Shown here: one piece after another, positions 49,377 through 58,474 of the stretch | Layout: every line of letters starts with the position of its first letter | Position numbering within the stretch: position 1 is the stretch's first letter | From: CAJCIT01 sp963771305 | Lineage (GTDB): Bacteria; Acidobacteriota; Terriglobia; Bryobacterales; Bryobacteraceae | Length of the DNA stretch: 64,000 nucleotides | Assembly: GCA_963771305.1 (NCBI GenBank) | Contig: CAVYTS010000034.1 | Location: 248,001-312,000 of the forward strand | Reading direction: 5' to 3' | Notes under the pieces: generated by a model | The model's database searches: none | What the model saw: the letters and a program-made list of their open reading frames with translations, nothing else | What the model was told of the DNA's origin: nothing | Made by a program: the position numbers and the translations under genes

Positions 49377-52028
49377 CTATTCGCAGCGCAGGGCTGCCAT
49401 CGGGTCAAGCTGAGCCGCTCGGCGAGCGGGCAGAAAGCTGGCGAGGGCGGCGCTGCCTGCCAACAATCCGGCGGCCAGCAACAGCGTTAGCGGATCGTGC
49501 GATTCCAACTGAAAGAGAAGTGACTTGGCAGAGCGGCCGGCAATGAGGGAAAGCACGGTCCCAATGGAAATGCCGATGGCCAACAGTAGTACCGCTTCGC
49601 GCATCACCATGCGGACTACCTGCCCGCGAGCTGCGCCCAGCGCCACGCGAATTCCGATCTCATTGCGGCGGCGGGCCACGATGTAGGAGATGACTCCGTA
49701 CAGGCCGACCATGGCCAGCAGGGCGGCTAGCAGGCCGAAGAATCCCGAGAGCATGGCCATGAGGCGCTCACGCACCAAGCCGTTTTGGATTTCGGCGTCG
49801 AATGCGTTACAGCGAAAGATGACGTCCGGATGCTTCTCGGCAATGCGGCGTTTCAGAGAGTCGGCCAGCACCGCCTGCGGCAGGTTCGAGCGAATCATCA
49901 TCGCCGTCCAAGGGCCGTCAGCGGGATACTGTGATGCGGGAGCGAAAGTCATGGGGGGCGTTTCGCCGCGGAGGCTCTCGTACTTGGTATCCGGGATGAT
50001 GCCGACAATCTGATACACGGTGGAAGGGTAGTCCGGTTCGGGGCTGGTTCGAAGAGTCTGGCCAATGGGATTCGCCCCGTTCAGGAAGCGTCGGACAAAA
50101 GTAGGGTTGACCACGGCGACCCATGCGGAGGAGGCCGTGTCGCGGTCCGTGAAACCGCGCCCTTGAAGGATAGGAATTCCCATGGTTTCGAAATAGCCAG
50201 GGCTCGTCCAGGCGAATTTCGAGTCCCCTTCAGCTGACCCGATCCGGATGTGATGGGTCCAAGAGCCGCCCATGAGAGGCACGTTGGTGATGGTACCGGC
50301 GTTTAGGACTCCCGGCACAGAGCGCACCTCGTTCAACAGTTGCCGCTTGAACTCCGCGCGTCCCTCCCGTGGCAGGTTCGAATGGGGGAAGGATAGAAAC
50401 GCGAGGGTGACGCCCGCTTCCCGCATACCGGGGTCGAAGGTCATCAGGTTGTAGAAGCTGCGTACAAAGAGCAGTGCGCCGACCAACAATACGAGTGATA
50501 CGGAAATCTGCGCGACCACCATGAAGCGCTGCAGGGAGAAACGTTCCCGGCCGCTGGTCATACCTCGACCCCCGGTCTTCATAGCGGAAACGGGCTCTGC
50601 GGCGGTGGCCCGCAGGGCAGGAACGATACCGAAAACGAGACACGTTAGGGTGGCTACGGCGACCGTGAATAACAGCACCCGCCAGTCCGTGGACACGCAC
50701 AGATCAACGGAGCCATCTGTAGAGAGCGACCTTACCAGCAGCCGGCTCAATAGGGCAGCCAGGCCCATCCCAACGGCGGCTCCGATGAACGAGAGCAATG
50801 CGCTTTCGGCCAAAAGCTGCCGCAGCAAGCGTCCGCGCGACGCCCCCAACGCGAGGCGCACGGCAATCTCGCGCTCGCGCGTGCTGGCTCGGGCCAGCAT
50901 CAGATTGGCAAGATTCGCGCTTGCTATAAGAAGCACCAACCCAGTGATGCCGAGCAGCAGCCAGAGTGAGGAATTGTAATCCTTGCGAAGATTGCTGACG
51001 CCCGCCGAGGCAGGATAGGCGGCGAGCTTGAACGCCCTGTACTTGGCCACTGTGCGGGCCTCATAGTCCGTGATCTCGGTGGCGGCCATCACGCCCGCGC
51101 TGATGGCATTCAGTTGCGACGAGGCGCTCTCGATGGTCCAGCCGGGCCTGAGGCGTCCCATCACCGTGACGTCAAATACATTCCTTGCCAGCTCTTTCGG
51201 CTGGCAGAACGGAAGAGCCATCTCGAAGCGGTCACCTACGACAAGGCCGTGGAACCAGGGAGGGGCAACGCCTATGATTTCGGTGAGGTTGCCGTTAATC
51301 ATCAGTTTATTGGTGGGACCGGGTTCTTTGCCGCCCAGCTTGGCCAGCCAATAGCTGTAACTGACGACCGCGGTCGAATCGGGGCAAGCATGCTCGTCTT
51401 CGGGAAGAAAGAGCCTGCCGAGATACGGTTCCACGCCCAGCACCCGAAAGAAATCGCTGGAGACGAAAATCCCCTCAGCCTGCTGAAACTCGCTTCCTTC
51501 TCCAACACCCATGGTGTCCCGGCTCCACGCGAATATACCCGCCAAGCCTTGTTGTAGACGGCGTATTTCGAGCCATTGCGGTCGAGTCAATTCGCCGTAT
51601 TCGTCGTTCATCCCCATCCCGCCATTGCCGCCGACGATCTTTACTTCCGCCAGTTCGCCCGGGTCCTTGACCGGGAGATTGCGAAGGCGCACGGCATCGA
51701 GCAGTTGAAAGATCGCGGTATTGGCGCCGATACCCAAGGCAAGCGACGCGACAGCAACGGCGGTGAAGCCTGGACTGAGATGGAGTAACCGCGCTCCGTA
51801 ACGCAGATCCTGCCAGATGCTTTCCAGCCACCCAACCGTGTTCATGTGGTAGATCTCCTCTCGAATCAGAACAGGATTTCCGAACTTGCGACGTGCGGCG
51901 GACGCGGCCTCGTGCGGCGTCATGCCTCGCGCTATGTTCTCCGCGGTTTCAATGTCGAGATACGATTCAATCTCGCTCGATCGCTCGCGGTCCCAGTAGT
52001 CTCGCCGCAGGAACCGTCGCCAGGTCAT
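49377..52028 (-). CDS. ADOP-type ABC transporter permease (MacB/FtsX superfamily)
   Basis: 883 residues. The N-terminal 80 residues (WDRERSSEIESYLDIETAENIARGMTPHEAASAARRKFGN in parts) are the special head of acidobacterial duplicated orphan permeases. Then come two repeats of MacB periplasmic core plus FtsX domain: FTAVAVASLALGIGANTAIF, LLGITGLVLLIASANLANLMLARASTREREIAVR, and later RRRNEIGIRVALGAARGQVVRMV with EAVLLLAIGISIGT. The ATPase is not encoded here, as usual for this family. Its PadR regulator lies just upstream. Confidence 0.93.
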   Translation of the reverse strand: MTWRRFLRRDYWDRERSSEIESYLDIETAENIARGMTPHEAASAARRKFGNPVLIREEIYHMNTVGWLESIWQDLRYGARLLHLSPGFTAVAVASLALGIGANTAIFQLLDAVRLRNLPVKDPGELAEVKIVGGNGGMGMNDEYGELTRPQWLEIRRLQQGLAGIFAWSRDTMGVGEGSEFQQAEGIFVSSDFFRVLGVEPYLGRLFLPEDEHACPDSTAVVSYSYWLAKLGGKEPGPTNKLMINGNLTEIIGVAPPWFHGLVVGDRFEMALPFCQPKELARNVFDVTVMGRLRPGWTIESASSQLNAISAGVMAATEITDYEARTVAKYRAFKLAAYPASAGVSNLRKDYNSSLWLLLGITGLVLLIASANLANLMLARASTREREIAVRLALGASRGRLLRQLLAESALLSFIGAAVGMGLAALLSRLLVRSLSTDGSVDLCVSTDWRVLLFTVAVATLTCLVFGIVPALRATAAEPVSAMKTGGRGMTSGRERFSLQRFMVVAQISVSLVLLVGALLFVRSFYNLMTFDPGMREAGVTLAFLSFPHSNLPREGRAEFKRQLLNEVRSVPGVLNAGTITNVPLMGGSWTHHIRIGSAEGDSKFAWTSPGYFETMGIPILQGRGFTDRDTASSAWVAVVNPTFVRRFLNGANPIGQTLRTSPEPDYPSTVYQIVGIIPDTKYESLRGETPPMTFAPASQYPADGPWTAMMIRSNLPQAVLADSLKRRIAEKHPDVIFRCNAFDAEIQNGLVRERLMAMLSGFFGLLAALLAMVGLYGVISYIVARRRNEIGIRVALGAARGQVVRMVMREAVLLLAIGISIGTVLSLIAGRSAKSLLFQLESHDPLTLLLAAGLLAGSAALASFLPARRAAQLDPMAALRCE

Positions 52029-52065
52029 GTTCGATTCCCTCTTAGGGCATTTATTCGCCGCGCAC

Positions 52066-52419
52066 TCATTCCTCGGCCGGCCGCAGTACCTGATTGACGG
52101 CGCGCACGATGCGTTCCCACTTGCTCATCTCCTGGGTCAGTTGGTTGCGTCCGGCGGGAGTCAAACGGTAGTAGCGCGCTTTGCGGTTGTTTTCCGAAGT
52201 TCCCCAGAATGACGCAATCCAACCGCGGTCCTCGATTCGGTGTAAGGCCGGATAGAGCGATCCATGTTCGACCTGTAGAACCTCTTCCGAACGATGCCCA
52301 ATGACGTGGGCGATTGTGTGTCCATGGGCTGGCCCTACGGCCAATGTCTGTAGGATTAACATGTCCAGAGTGCCTTGCAAGATCTCCGTTGGTGCGAGGT
52401 CGGCTTTCTTTTTTCCCAT
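52066..52419 (-). CDS. PadR-family transcriptional regulator
   Basis: 117 residues. The winged-helix DNA-binding part (ILQGTLDMLILQTLAVGPAHGHTIAHVIGHRSEEVLQVEHGSLYPALHRIEDRGWI in two segments, then ARYYRLTPAGR) is the PadR signature. It is 37 bp upstream of the ADOP permease in the same direction and probably represses this operon. Confidence 0.93.
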   Translation of the reverse strand: MGKKKADLAPTEILQGTLDMLILQTLAVGPAHGHTIAHVIGHRSEEVLQVEHGSLYPALHRIEDRGWIASFWGTSENNRKARYYRLTPAGRNQLTQEMSKWERIVRAVNQVLRPAEE

Positions 52420-52578
52420 TGCGGCTAAACAAATTGTACTCCACTAGAAGGTCTACCGGAAATGCCTTCGCAAGGGTATACGTAAGATCCTGGAAAAAGT
52501 TGGCAAATAATTTGTGGGTGGTTGCCGGACCGGCGGGCGGCGCGTTATTTAAGGAAGGTGGGAACCTCAAAAGCGCGC

Positions 52579-53058
52579 ATGGCGGACCCTACGGATGCTG
52601 ACCGGATCGCCGCCATCTACAACCAGGGGATCGAGGATCGAATTGCCACGTTCGAAACACGGCTCCGGACGGCTGAGGAGATTAAGAACTGGTTCGACGG
52701 CCGGCATCCCGTAGTGGTTGTGGAGGACGGTACGGCAGTTCGGGCATTTGCAGCAACCTTCGAGTACCGTCCGCGTGCATGCTACGCCGGTGTCGCGGAG
52801 TTTTCCGTGTACGTCGATCGCGACTTTCGCGGGCGCGGTGCGGGCCGTCTGGCGCTGGTTAAACTGCTTCGAGCCGCCGAAGCCGCAGGTTTCTCGAAAC
52901 TGGTGTCGCGCGTCTTTCCAGAAAACATCGCCAGCCTGGTTTTGTTGCGATCGCTCGGGTTTCGCGAAGTGGGAGTGTACAAGAAGCACGGCCAGTTGGG
53001 GGGCATCTGGCGCGATGTGGTCATCGTGGAGCGGCTGATTCCCGCGAATCTAGCCTGA
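52579..53058 (+). CDS. GNAT acetyltransferase, phosphinothricin/ArsN1-like
   Basis: 159 residues from ATG 52579; a GTG at 52558 directly after AAGGAAG is also possible and would lengthen the usual short N-terminus. The family start IAAIYNQGIEDRIATFETRLRT is clear, then the acetyl-CoA loop RDFRGRGAGRLALVKLL and ENIASLVLLRSLGFREVGVYKKHG with IWRDVVIVERL. Such enzymes N-acetylate phosphinothricin or arsinothricin-like amino acids. Confidence 0.85.
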   Translation: MADPTDADRIAAIYNQGIEDRIATFETRLRTAEEIKNWFDGRHPVVVVEDGTAVRAFAATFEYRPRACYAGVAEFSVYVDRDFRGRGAGRLALVKLLRAAEAAGFSKLVSRVFPENIASLVLLRSLGFREVGVYKKHGQLGGIWRDVVIVERLIPANLA

Positions 53059-53346
53059 AGGGGAATGGTTTTGCACATAGCAGGCGGCCGTCGTAACGTC
53101 AAGCGCAGATCCCCCCGGGACAGGAACTTCGCATGCTTGCCGGTTGACCCGTGTCGGCCGCCTGAAATGGTGGGGGGGTTGGGAGTAATGAAGGAAAAGG
53201 AGATTCGCAGGGCGAGGTTTTCGCCAATATTGGCGGTCTGCGGTGCAGTAGGCAGAAATTCACAGACGATTTGCTTGAACAGAGGGTTGCCGAGTCAAAA
53301 ATGAGACGAGTGGCTGGGGCTCGCTGGATGAACGCAAGGGGAGAGC

Positions 53347-54711
53347 TCAAGTGGGCTGGATCGGGGACCGTGCCGTTCCGTCAGGTGCTCGAATCTGGGG
53401 CGGAGTCTTGGACAGCCAGGCGCGTAGCTGGGCAGCGACGGCGATGGCAGAGAGGTGGTCGCGGCGAGCGAGTTTGGAGTGTCTGAGGACGAAGGCCGAA
53501 CTCAAGGCGAACGCGATCAGAAGAATCAAGATGACGGCTGCGAGGCCGTGATTGGAGACCGACTCCCGCTCTCCGGAGGCGGTAGTCTGTTTGGGGCGGT
53601 GTCGGCAAGCGTGGAGAAATCCGTGCTTGAGAGCCCAGTGTTTCGTCAGATCCATCCAACCGTTGTTCTCATTCTTCCAGCGGCTGTGCCCCAATTGGCG
53701 GATGATCCGAGTGGGAAAGGCCTGCTTGGGCAGAGTGGTGACCCAGAGCCATTCGTGGTCGGTGGAATGGGAAGTCAGTTCGCCTTCGCGGTAACGGTTG
53801 CGATCGAGCACTTCTTCAGAGCGCACCGCCCGCACCGGTTCGGGGTTGTCGATGGTGAAGGGCAGACCTTCGGTATCCCAGAGTTGAACTTGGTATGTCT
53901 TATGGTCGCGCCGCTCCGTAAAACCGAGATCCGGTGGTCGAGATGCAAACAGGCGCACCGCCGATTGATACAAATCACGGGAGTTCTGCTTCAGGCTGAT
54001 GACTGCGTCCCAGCCCATCTTGTGGACCAACTGCAGTACTGGAGTCTGCGCGTAAAGCGCATCCAAAAGCAAGATGTCGAAAAAGCGGCTTCCATACATG
54101 TCCGGCAGCCGATTGAGCAAACGAAGCGCAGCCGTGTCCTCGCCCTCACCCGGTTGAAGCCACTCGATGGCGAGAAACGGTTTGACTGGGCTGTGGACCA
54201 TCTGACAACCGACGGCGCGATGGTAATACTGAGTCTGCTCGATCTTGCGGCCGGCTTGATCCTTCAGGGTCACACGGCGCTCCAGGCAACGGTCACAGCG
54301 CCGGCTGAAACTGGACAACACCTCGATGCCGTCCAACGCCGCCACCAAGCGCCCTTGCACCCGTCCCTCATCGAAGGCTTTACCTCGCTTCAGACGGCGG
54401 TTGACATCCACCAACATGGCTTCCAGCGGGTTCAGGTCGAAGCCGCATAAACTGTACCGCAGAGTGTCATCGCCGAAAGCGCGTTCGGCGCCGATCCAGC
54501 TTTGCAGATGCGAATGAGACAGTTCACTATTCAACTGCTGAAAACTGGGTAGGCGAAACACAAAGCTATGGAAGACCGCCAGGAAGATGCTGGATGGCGA
54601 GATTTCCGGATCGGTGCGGGCGTCCGCCATCTGAGCTGCATGAGCGCGCAAACCGAAACCTTTGTTCAGCCAAGTGGAAAGCGAAGGCAGAGAATGCGCG
54701 CGCTCTTTCAT
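53347..54711 (-). CDS. DDE (IS4-like) transposase
   Basis: 454 residues. Catalytic acidic residues are likely in LVAALDGIEVLSSF, in FFDILLLDALYAQTPVL and in KNENNGWMDLTKHWALKHG, the last matching the YREK/E-type helix of IS4-like enzymes in position. A pair of cysteines (CDRCLERRV) lies after the first Asp. The C-terminal tail contains a hydrophobic segment (LAAVILILLIAFALSSAFVL) that is unusual for a transposase. The exact IS family is not assigned. Confidence 0.8.
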   Translation of the reverse strand: MKERAHSLPSLSTWLNKGFGLRAHAAQMADARTDPEISPSSIFLAVFHSFVFRLPSFQQLNSELSHSHLQSWIGAERAFGDDTLRYSLCGFDLNPLEAMLVDVNRRLKRGKAFDEGRVQGRLVAALDGIEVLSSFSRRCDRCLERRVTLKDQAGRKIEQTQYYHRAVGCQMVHSPVKPFLAIEWLQPGEGEDTAALRLLNRLPDMYGSRFFDILLLDALYAQTPVLQLVHKMGWDAVISLKQNSRDLYQSAVRLFASRPPDLGFTERRDHKTYQVQLWDTEGLPFTIDNPEPVRAVRSEEVLDRNRYREGELTSHSTDHEWLWVTTLPKQAFPTRIIRQLGHSRWKNENNGWMDLTKHWALKHGFLHACRHRPKQTTASGERESVSNHGLAAVILILLIAFALSSAFVLRHSKLARRDHLSAIAVAAQLRAWLSKTPPQIRAPDGTARSPIQPT

Positions 54712-54766
54712 CCGTAAGGCTGTAAGATAAGCGAGACGCCGTCTCTCATCCCCATGCCCGGATGGC

Positions 54767-55051
54767 TCACTTTTTGACGCTCTTCCTTTTCTTGTTCTTA
54801 ACCTTGAGACGATGCATCAGTTCCCGGTTGATGTCGGAGATTTTCTCCAGGTTCTCTTTCACTTGGTGATAGTTCTCAATCCACCGGCGGACTTGCTCGA
54901 CCTGATCGCTCGGCACAGTGCAACCGGCGCGATGCGACTGGTCTAAGGTCACGCTCAAATACCATACCGGCCCGTGGCGCTCGCCACGGGCACATTTGCA
55001 ATCCGGATTGCCGCACGTCACGTAGCGCTCCATCAAGGAGCCGCGAAGCAC
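54767..55051 (-). CDS. DUF6788-type transposon accessory protein
   Basis: 94 residues from GTG 55051; the frame is open upstream to about 55131 with matching sequence (LALRKRREGLTRVLPPLAEV), so the true start may be an unusual codon there. Core LRGSLMERYVTCGNPDCKCARGERHGPVWYLSVTLDQ has the CGxPxCxC knuckle. The C-terminus is very basic (KVKNKKRKSVKK). It precedes the transposase by 55 bp in the same direction. Confidence 0.75.
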   Translation of the reverse strand: MLRGSLMERYVTCGNPDCKCARGERHGPVWYLSVTLDQSHRAGCTVPSDQVEQVRRWIENYHQVKENLEKISDINRELMHRLKVKNKKRKSVKK

Positions 55052-55442
55052 TTCTGCGAGCGGCGGCAGAACTCTGGTTAGGCCCTCGCGCCGCTTGCGT
55101 AAGGCGAGGTCGGAGAGTTTGGTCAGGTTTTATCTTATAGCCATATGGCTGCAAAAATGATACACCCAAACGCTCAAAAAGTAAATGCGAATCTCCCAAA
55201 TGCGAATTTCCAGCCTATCTTATTGAGCTATTTGGAGATCGCTTTGGCATGCGAAGTCCCTGCCCTCCGGGACCCGCGCCGACCGCAAGCATGGCTCGGG
55301 ACCGGGCGCCTTTAACGTAGCGGCGAAAATTGTGTCAGATACAGCTTTTGCTACGACAAGGCAGTAGACTGGCTAGGAGTCTACAGTGGCGGGCATCGAA
55401 TGCGTAATCGAGGCTGGCGGCCGACGTGAGAAAGGACTGACT

Positions 55443-56153
55443 ATGGAAAACGGCAATTATTGCAGTGGGTTGCCTTCGCATGCTGCATTAAAGGCGGCGT
55501 TGATTGGGGCGCGTCAGCAAAGTAACGGCGGATTCAATCTGGACATGTGGGGAGCCATTGTTAACCGCGATGGAATCGTGTGCGCGGTGGCGTTCACTGG
55601 AGTGGACCGCGGATCCCAATGGCCCGGAAGCCGCGTGATTGCAGCCCAAAAGGCTAATACTGCGAACGCGTTCAGCCTTTCGCAGCTGGCGTTATCCACT
55701 GCAAACCTGTATACGGTGTCGCAGCCGGGCGGTACGTTGTTCGGATTGCAGCACAGCAATCCAGTTGATACGGCGGCGGCGTACGGCGGTGATCCAGCAA
55801 CGTACGGTCAGGCGAATGACCCAATGGTGGGTAAGCGGGTGGGCGGCGTGAATGTCTTTGGGGGCGGGTTAGCGCTCTACAATTCGGAAGGCGTTCTGAT
55901 TGGCGCGCTCGGCGTGAGCGGCGATTCATCTTGCGCCGACCACAACGTCGCCTGGAGGACCAGGAATAACTTGCACCTCGACTATGTTCCTGCGGGTGTA
56001 AGCGGGGATCCGGCACGGCCCGACAATATCGTGTACGATCTGACACATGGCGGTATTTCCAGTGGAGTTAGCGAGAGCGGTTGGGGGCACCCGGCTTGCA
56101 GCGACGACGCGACTTCCATCGCCGCGTCACTGCCACCGATTCCCGGCCGGTAG
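55443..56153 (+). CDS. GlcG/HbpS-family protein lacking a signal peptide
   Basis: 236 residues. The family core GFNLDMWGAIVNRDGIVCAV, GSQWPGSRVIAAQKANTANAFS, GGVNVFGGGLALY and GVLIGALGVSGDSSCADHNVAWRTR is nearly the same as the paralogue at 57051. That paralogue has a clear signal peptide, but here the frame begins MENGNYCSGLP after non-matching upstream codons. The loss borders the transposon at 53199-55196. HbpS-like proteins bind haem or related ligands. Confidence 0.82.
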   Translation: MENGNYCSGLPSHAALKAALIGARQQSNGGFNLDMWGAIVNRDGIVCAVAFTGVDRGSQWPGSRVIAAQKANTANAFSLSQLALSTANLYTVSQPGGTLFGLQHSNPVDTAAAYGGDPATYGQANDPMVGKRVGGVNVFGGGLALYNSEGVLIGALGVSGDSSCADHNVAWRTRNNLHLDYVPAGVSGDPARPDNIVYDLTHGGISSGVSESGWGHPACSDDATSIAASLPPIPGR

Positions 56154-56159
56154 ATCGAT

Positions 56160-56867
56160 ATGAAAACGATCCGCAGCACCATCATTGTCAAGGTGCTGCG
56201 GATGGCCGTTGCGATCGGGTTCATTCTGCCATCTGCGGCGGAGGTGATTCTTGGGCAGGATCAGTCAACACCAGACGACCAAGGCCCCATAGAACGGCGC
56301 GTCCGTGAAGCTAAGAAGCTCGGTAAAACATCAATAAAGATAGACTTCCCGATTGTTGAACACGCGGAAACTCCGCCACTGGATGATGCGCTAGAACGGA
56401 CCCCCCTCGTACTGGCGAAGGTACTGAGGTCCGAGGTCGGGCACGATAATTACCATATCGTTGCCTGGCGGAAGTACCGGTCACTTGAGAAACTTTACCT
56501 TCAGCGCGGCGTTTACGATCGTCCCCTTCCGCAAGACTTACCCGCAGCCATGCTTCCGATAGGACCAGACGAATTTGTAATCGGCGACTTTGGCGGCACG
56601 GTTGTCATCGACGGCGTAACCGTCACCATGCAGGACGAGCGATCCCATCCGTTACCTGAGGACCTTCCTCACCTGATGTTCGTACTGTTTTTCTCCTCAG
56701 GGGCCATGGCGGTTATGAATTATGGGCCGATGGGAGCCTTCTGGGCTGACGATTCAGAGAAGATCCACGCTCAGGTCTCCGACCTAAATCCATTCGGGGC
56801 AGAATTTCTGGAACGGACTGGGGGCGAACTCTCCGGCGCCCGAATGCTCTGCATCCGCTGTAAGTAG
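56160..56867 (+). CDS. Unknown secreted protein
   Basis: 235 residues, six bases after the GlcG-like gene and probably co-transcribed. A signal-type N-terminus (VLRMAVAIGFILPSAAEVILG) is followed by a charged stretch (ERRVREAKKLGKTSIKIDFPI) and a beta-rich region with GDFGGTVVIDGVTVTMQDE. No family recognised. It lies between two GlcG/HbpS paralogues, so a shared role is possible. Confidence 0.7.
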   Translation: MKTIRSTIIVKVLRMAVAIGFILPSAAEVILGQDQSTPDDQGPIERRVREAKKLGKTSIKIDFPIVEHAETPPLDDALERTPLVLAKVLRSEVGHDNYHIVAWRKYRSLEKLYLQRGVYDRPLPQDLPAAMLPIGPDEFVIGDFGGTVVIDGVTVTMQDERSHPLPEDLPHLMFVLFFSSGAMAVMNYGPMGAFWADDSEKIHAQVSDLNPFGAEFLERTGGELSGARMLCIRCK

Positions 56868-57050
56868 CCTTGTCAGCAGCGGCTTTCGATTGCGCCCGAG
56901 TATGGACCAGGGCTTCGCCCGAAGGCCAGAATTTCCTATATACTCGTCAGGCTGAAACTGTGTGGGCGCTTTGGCCTGCTGCCTTTGGTTGACGGCCGAC
57001 AGCGTCTCACCAGCCTTGGCAATCTATCGGAGAAGAGACAAGGAGTCTAG

Positions 57051-57863
57051 ATGCGCTACAAATGGTTACTGAATTCAGCGGCCCTGCTGGGCCTTTTCGT
57101 TTCAATCAATGCGTCGCTGCACGCCCAATCCCAAGAGTTTTTTGGTGCCAATTTTAACTCTTGCATCGGGCTGCCGAGCTACTCTGCGCTGAAAGCGGCG
57201 CTGACAGCGGCACGGATGCAATCTAACGGCGGTTTCAATCTGGACATGTGGGGCACCATTGTCAACCGGGACGGACTAGTTTGTGCCGTCGCATTCACTG
57301 GCGCAGACAGGGGCTCGCAGTGGCCGGGCAGCCGCGTCATCTCCGCGCAAAAGGCAAACACTGCTAATGACTTCAGCCTGCCGACGCTGGCGCTCTCTAC
57401 GGCGAACATTTATAGCGCCGTACAGCCCGGGGGATCGCTGTATGGTCTGCAGCACAGTAATCCGGTTGACACCGCGGTCGCGTACGGTGGCGATGCCCAG
57501 AGCTTTGGCCAACCCAACGATCCAATGGTAAGCAAGCGGGTCGGCGGCGTTAATGTGTTTGGTGGCGGACTAGCTCTGTATAACTCCAAGGGCATTCTGA
57601 TTGGGGCGTTGGGAGTGAGTGGAGACTCTTCCTGCGCCGATCACAACATCGCGTGGAGAACCCGCAACAACCTGCAACTCGATTTTGTTCCGGCAGGCGT
57701 CAGCGTAGACGCTACGCGTCCGGACAACATCGTTTACGACATCACAAACCCGTCCGGCTTCCCGATTGGCGTCAGCGCGGGCGGATGGGGCCATCCCGTT
57801 TGCAGCGCAACGGCGACTACTATCGCGGCGTCGCTACCAGTCGTTTCCGTAGTCGCGAAATGA
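57051..57863 (+). CDS. Secreted GlcG/HbpS-family protein
   Basis: 270 residues with a signal peptide (LLNSAALLGLFVSINASLHA). AAGGAG sits 9 bp before the ATG. The domain matches the protein at 55443 over its full length, for example NGGFNLDMWGTIVNRDG, AQKANTANDFSLPTLALSTAN, NPVDTAVAYGGDAQSFG and GDSSCADHNIAWRTRNNLQLDFVPAG. The two genes are a tandem duplication with one gene between them. Confidence 0.88.
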   Translation: MRYKWLLNSAALLGLFVSINASLHAQSQEFFGANFNSCIGLPSYSALKAALTAARMQSNGGFNLDMWGTIVNRDGLVCAVAFTGADRGSQWPGSRVISAQKANTANDFSLPTLALSTANIYSAVQPGGSLYGLQHSNPVDTAVAYGGDAQSFGQPNDPMVSKRVGGVNVFGGGLALYNSKGILIGALGVSGDSSCADHNIAWRTRNNLQLDFVPAGVSVDATRPDNIVYDITNPSGFPIGVSAGGWGHPVCSATATTIAASLPVVSVVAK

Positions 57864-57873
57864 TGTGACTTTA

Positions 57874-57905
57874 GGGCATGGTCCGTTCTGGGCCGTGCCC
57901 TTTTT
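57874..57905 (+). terminator. Rho-independent terminator
   Basis: Stem GGGCATGG / CCGTGCCC with an 11-bp loop, followed by TTTTT. It ends the GlcG/HbpS transcript. Confidence 0.85.
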
Positions 57906-57930
57906 AAATAAGCGCCGCGGGGTTAGTGTG

Positions 57931-58395
57931 CTATTCCGACTTGACGGGCGCACTCGCCTGCAGCTGCTGCTGACGGACGATGTCTAAGTAACAGACGTGA
58001 CCGGCGGAATCCAAAATCTGGAGGCGTTCGCCCTTCTTTGCCGACTGCTCCGCGTACATGACCTGCTCGCGATCCCCCAACTGACAGACATAGGCGTCGC
58101 GTGTCATCAGCCCGTGTCCAACCGTAATTGGGCCCGTATTCGGGCCTGGATCCACCACGTAGGCCGTACTCGCGCCAAGAATCACCCGCTGGGTTCCCTG
58201 AATCTCGATGCGCTGCACCTCAGGCAGAGTGCGGACTGCCTTGCCTCCAGGTGAGTAGACCGGCGTTTCTATGCCGGCCGGTTGATGCAGAGCGGGCGAA
58301 TCCAGTACAGTGCCGAGTTTCCAATCGGGGTTCCGGACGGCCAAACAGCAACCCGCGAATATGAACAGCAAAGAGAGCTTCTTGGATAGGATCAT
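57931..58395 (-). CDS. Unknown small secreted protein
   Basis: 154 residues. The N-terminus MILSKKLSLLFIFAGCCLAVRN is a signal peptide, possibly of the lipoprotein type because of the paired cysteines. The rest is beta-rich (VQRIEIQGTQRVILGASTAYVVD; GERLQILDSAGHVCYLDIV). Its style is that of the many small secreted acidobacterial proteins. No family recognised. Confidence 0.75.
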   Translation of the reverse strand: MILSKKLSLLFIFAGCCLAVRNPDWKLGTVLDSPALHQPAGIETPVYSPGGKAVRTLPEVQRIEIQGTQRVILGASTAYVVDPGPNTGPITVGHGLMTRDAYVCQLGDREQVMYAEQSAKKGERLQILDSAGHVCYLDIVRQQQLQASAPVKSE

Positions 58396-58474
58396 TCGGT
58401 TCTTCTTCAGTAGGAGTTGTTTCTAGTGTCGCTCAGCGGACGGGCAAGCGTCAGGCTTGTTCCGGTAGCTGGGA

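Larger units (their letters stand above)
53199..55196. mobile_element. Transposon with DDE transposase and DUF6788 protein
   Basis: Two minus-strand genes: a DUF6788 protein followed by a DDE transposase. Possible ends: GGAGATTCGCA at 53199-53209 and its reverse complement at 55186-55196, with a related copy at 55200-55210. The 11-bp match is by eye and no target duplication was found, so the limits are tentative. Confidence 0.5.

Noticed and set aside
53455..54450. 331-codon plus-strand frame
   Set aside because: Antisense shadow of the DDE transposase.
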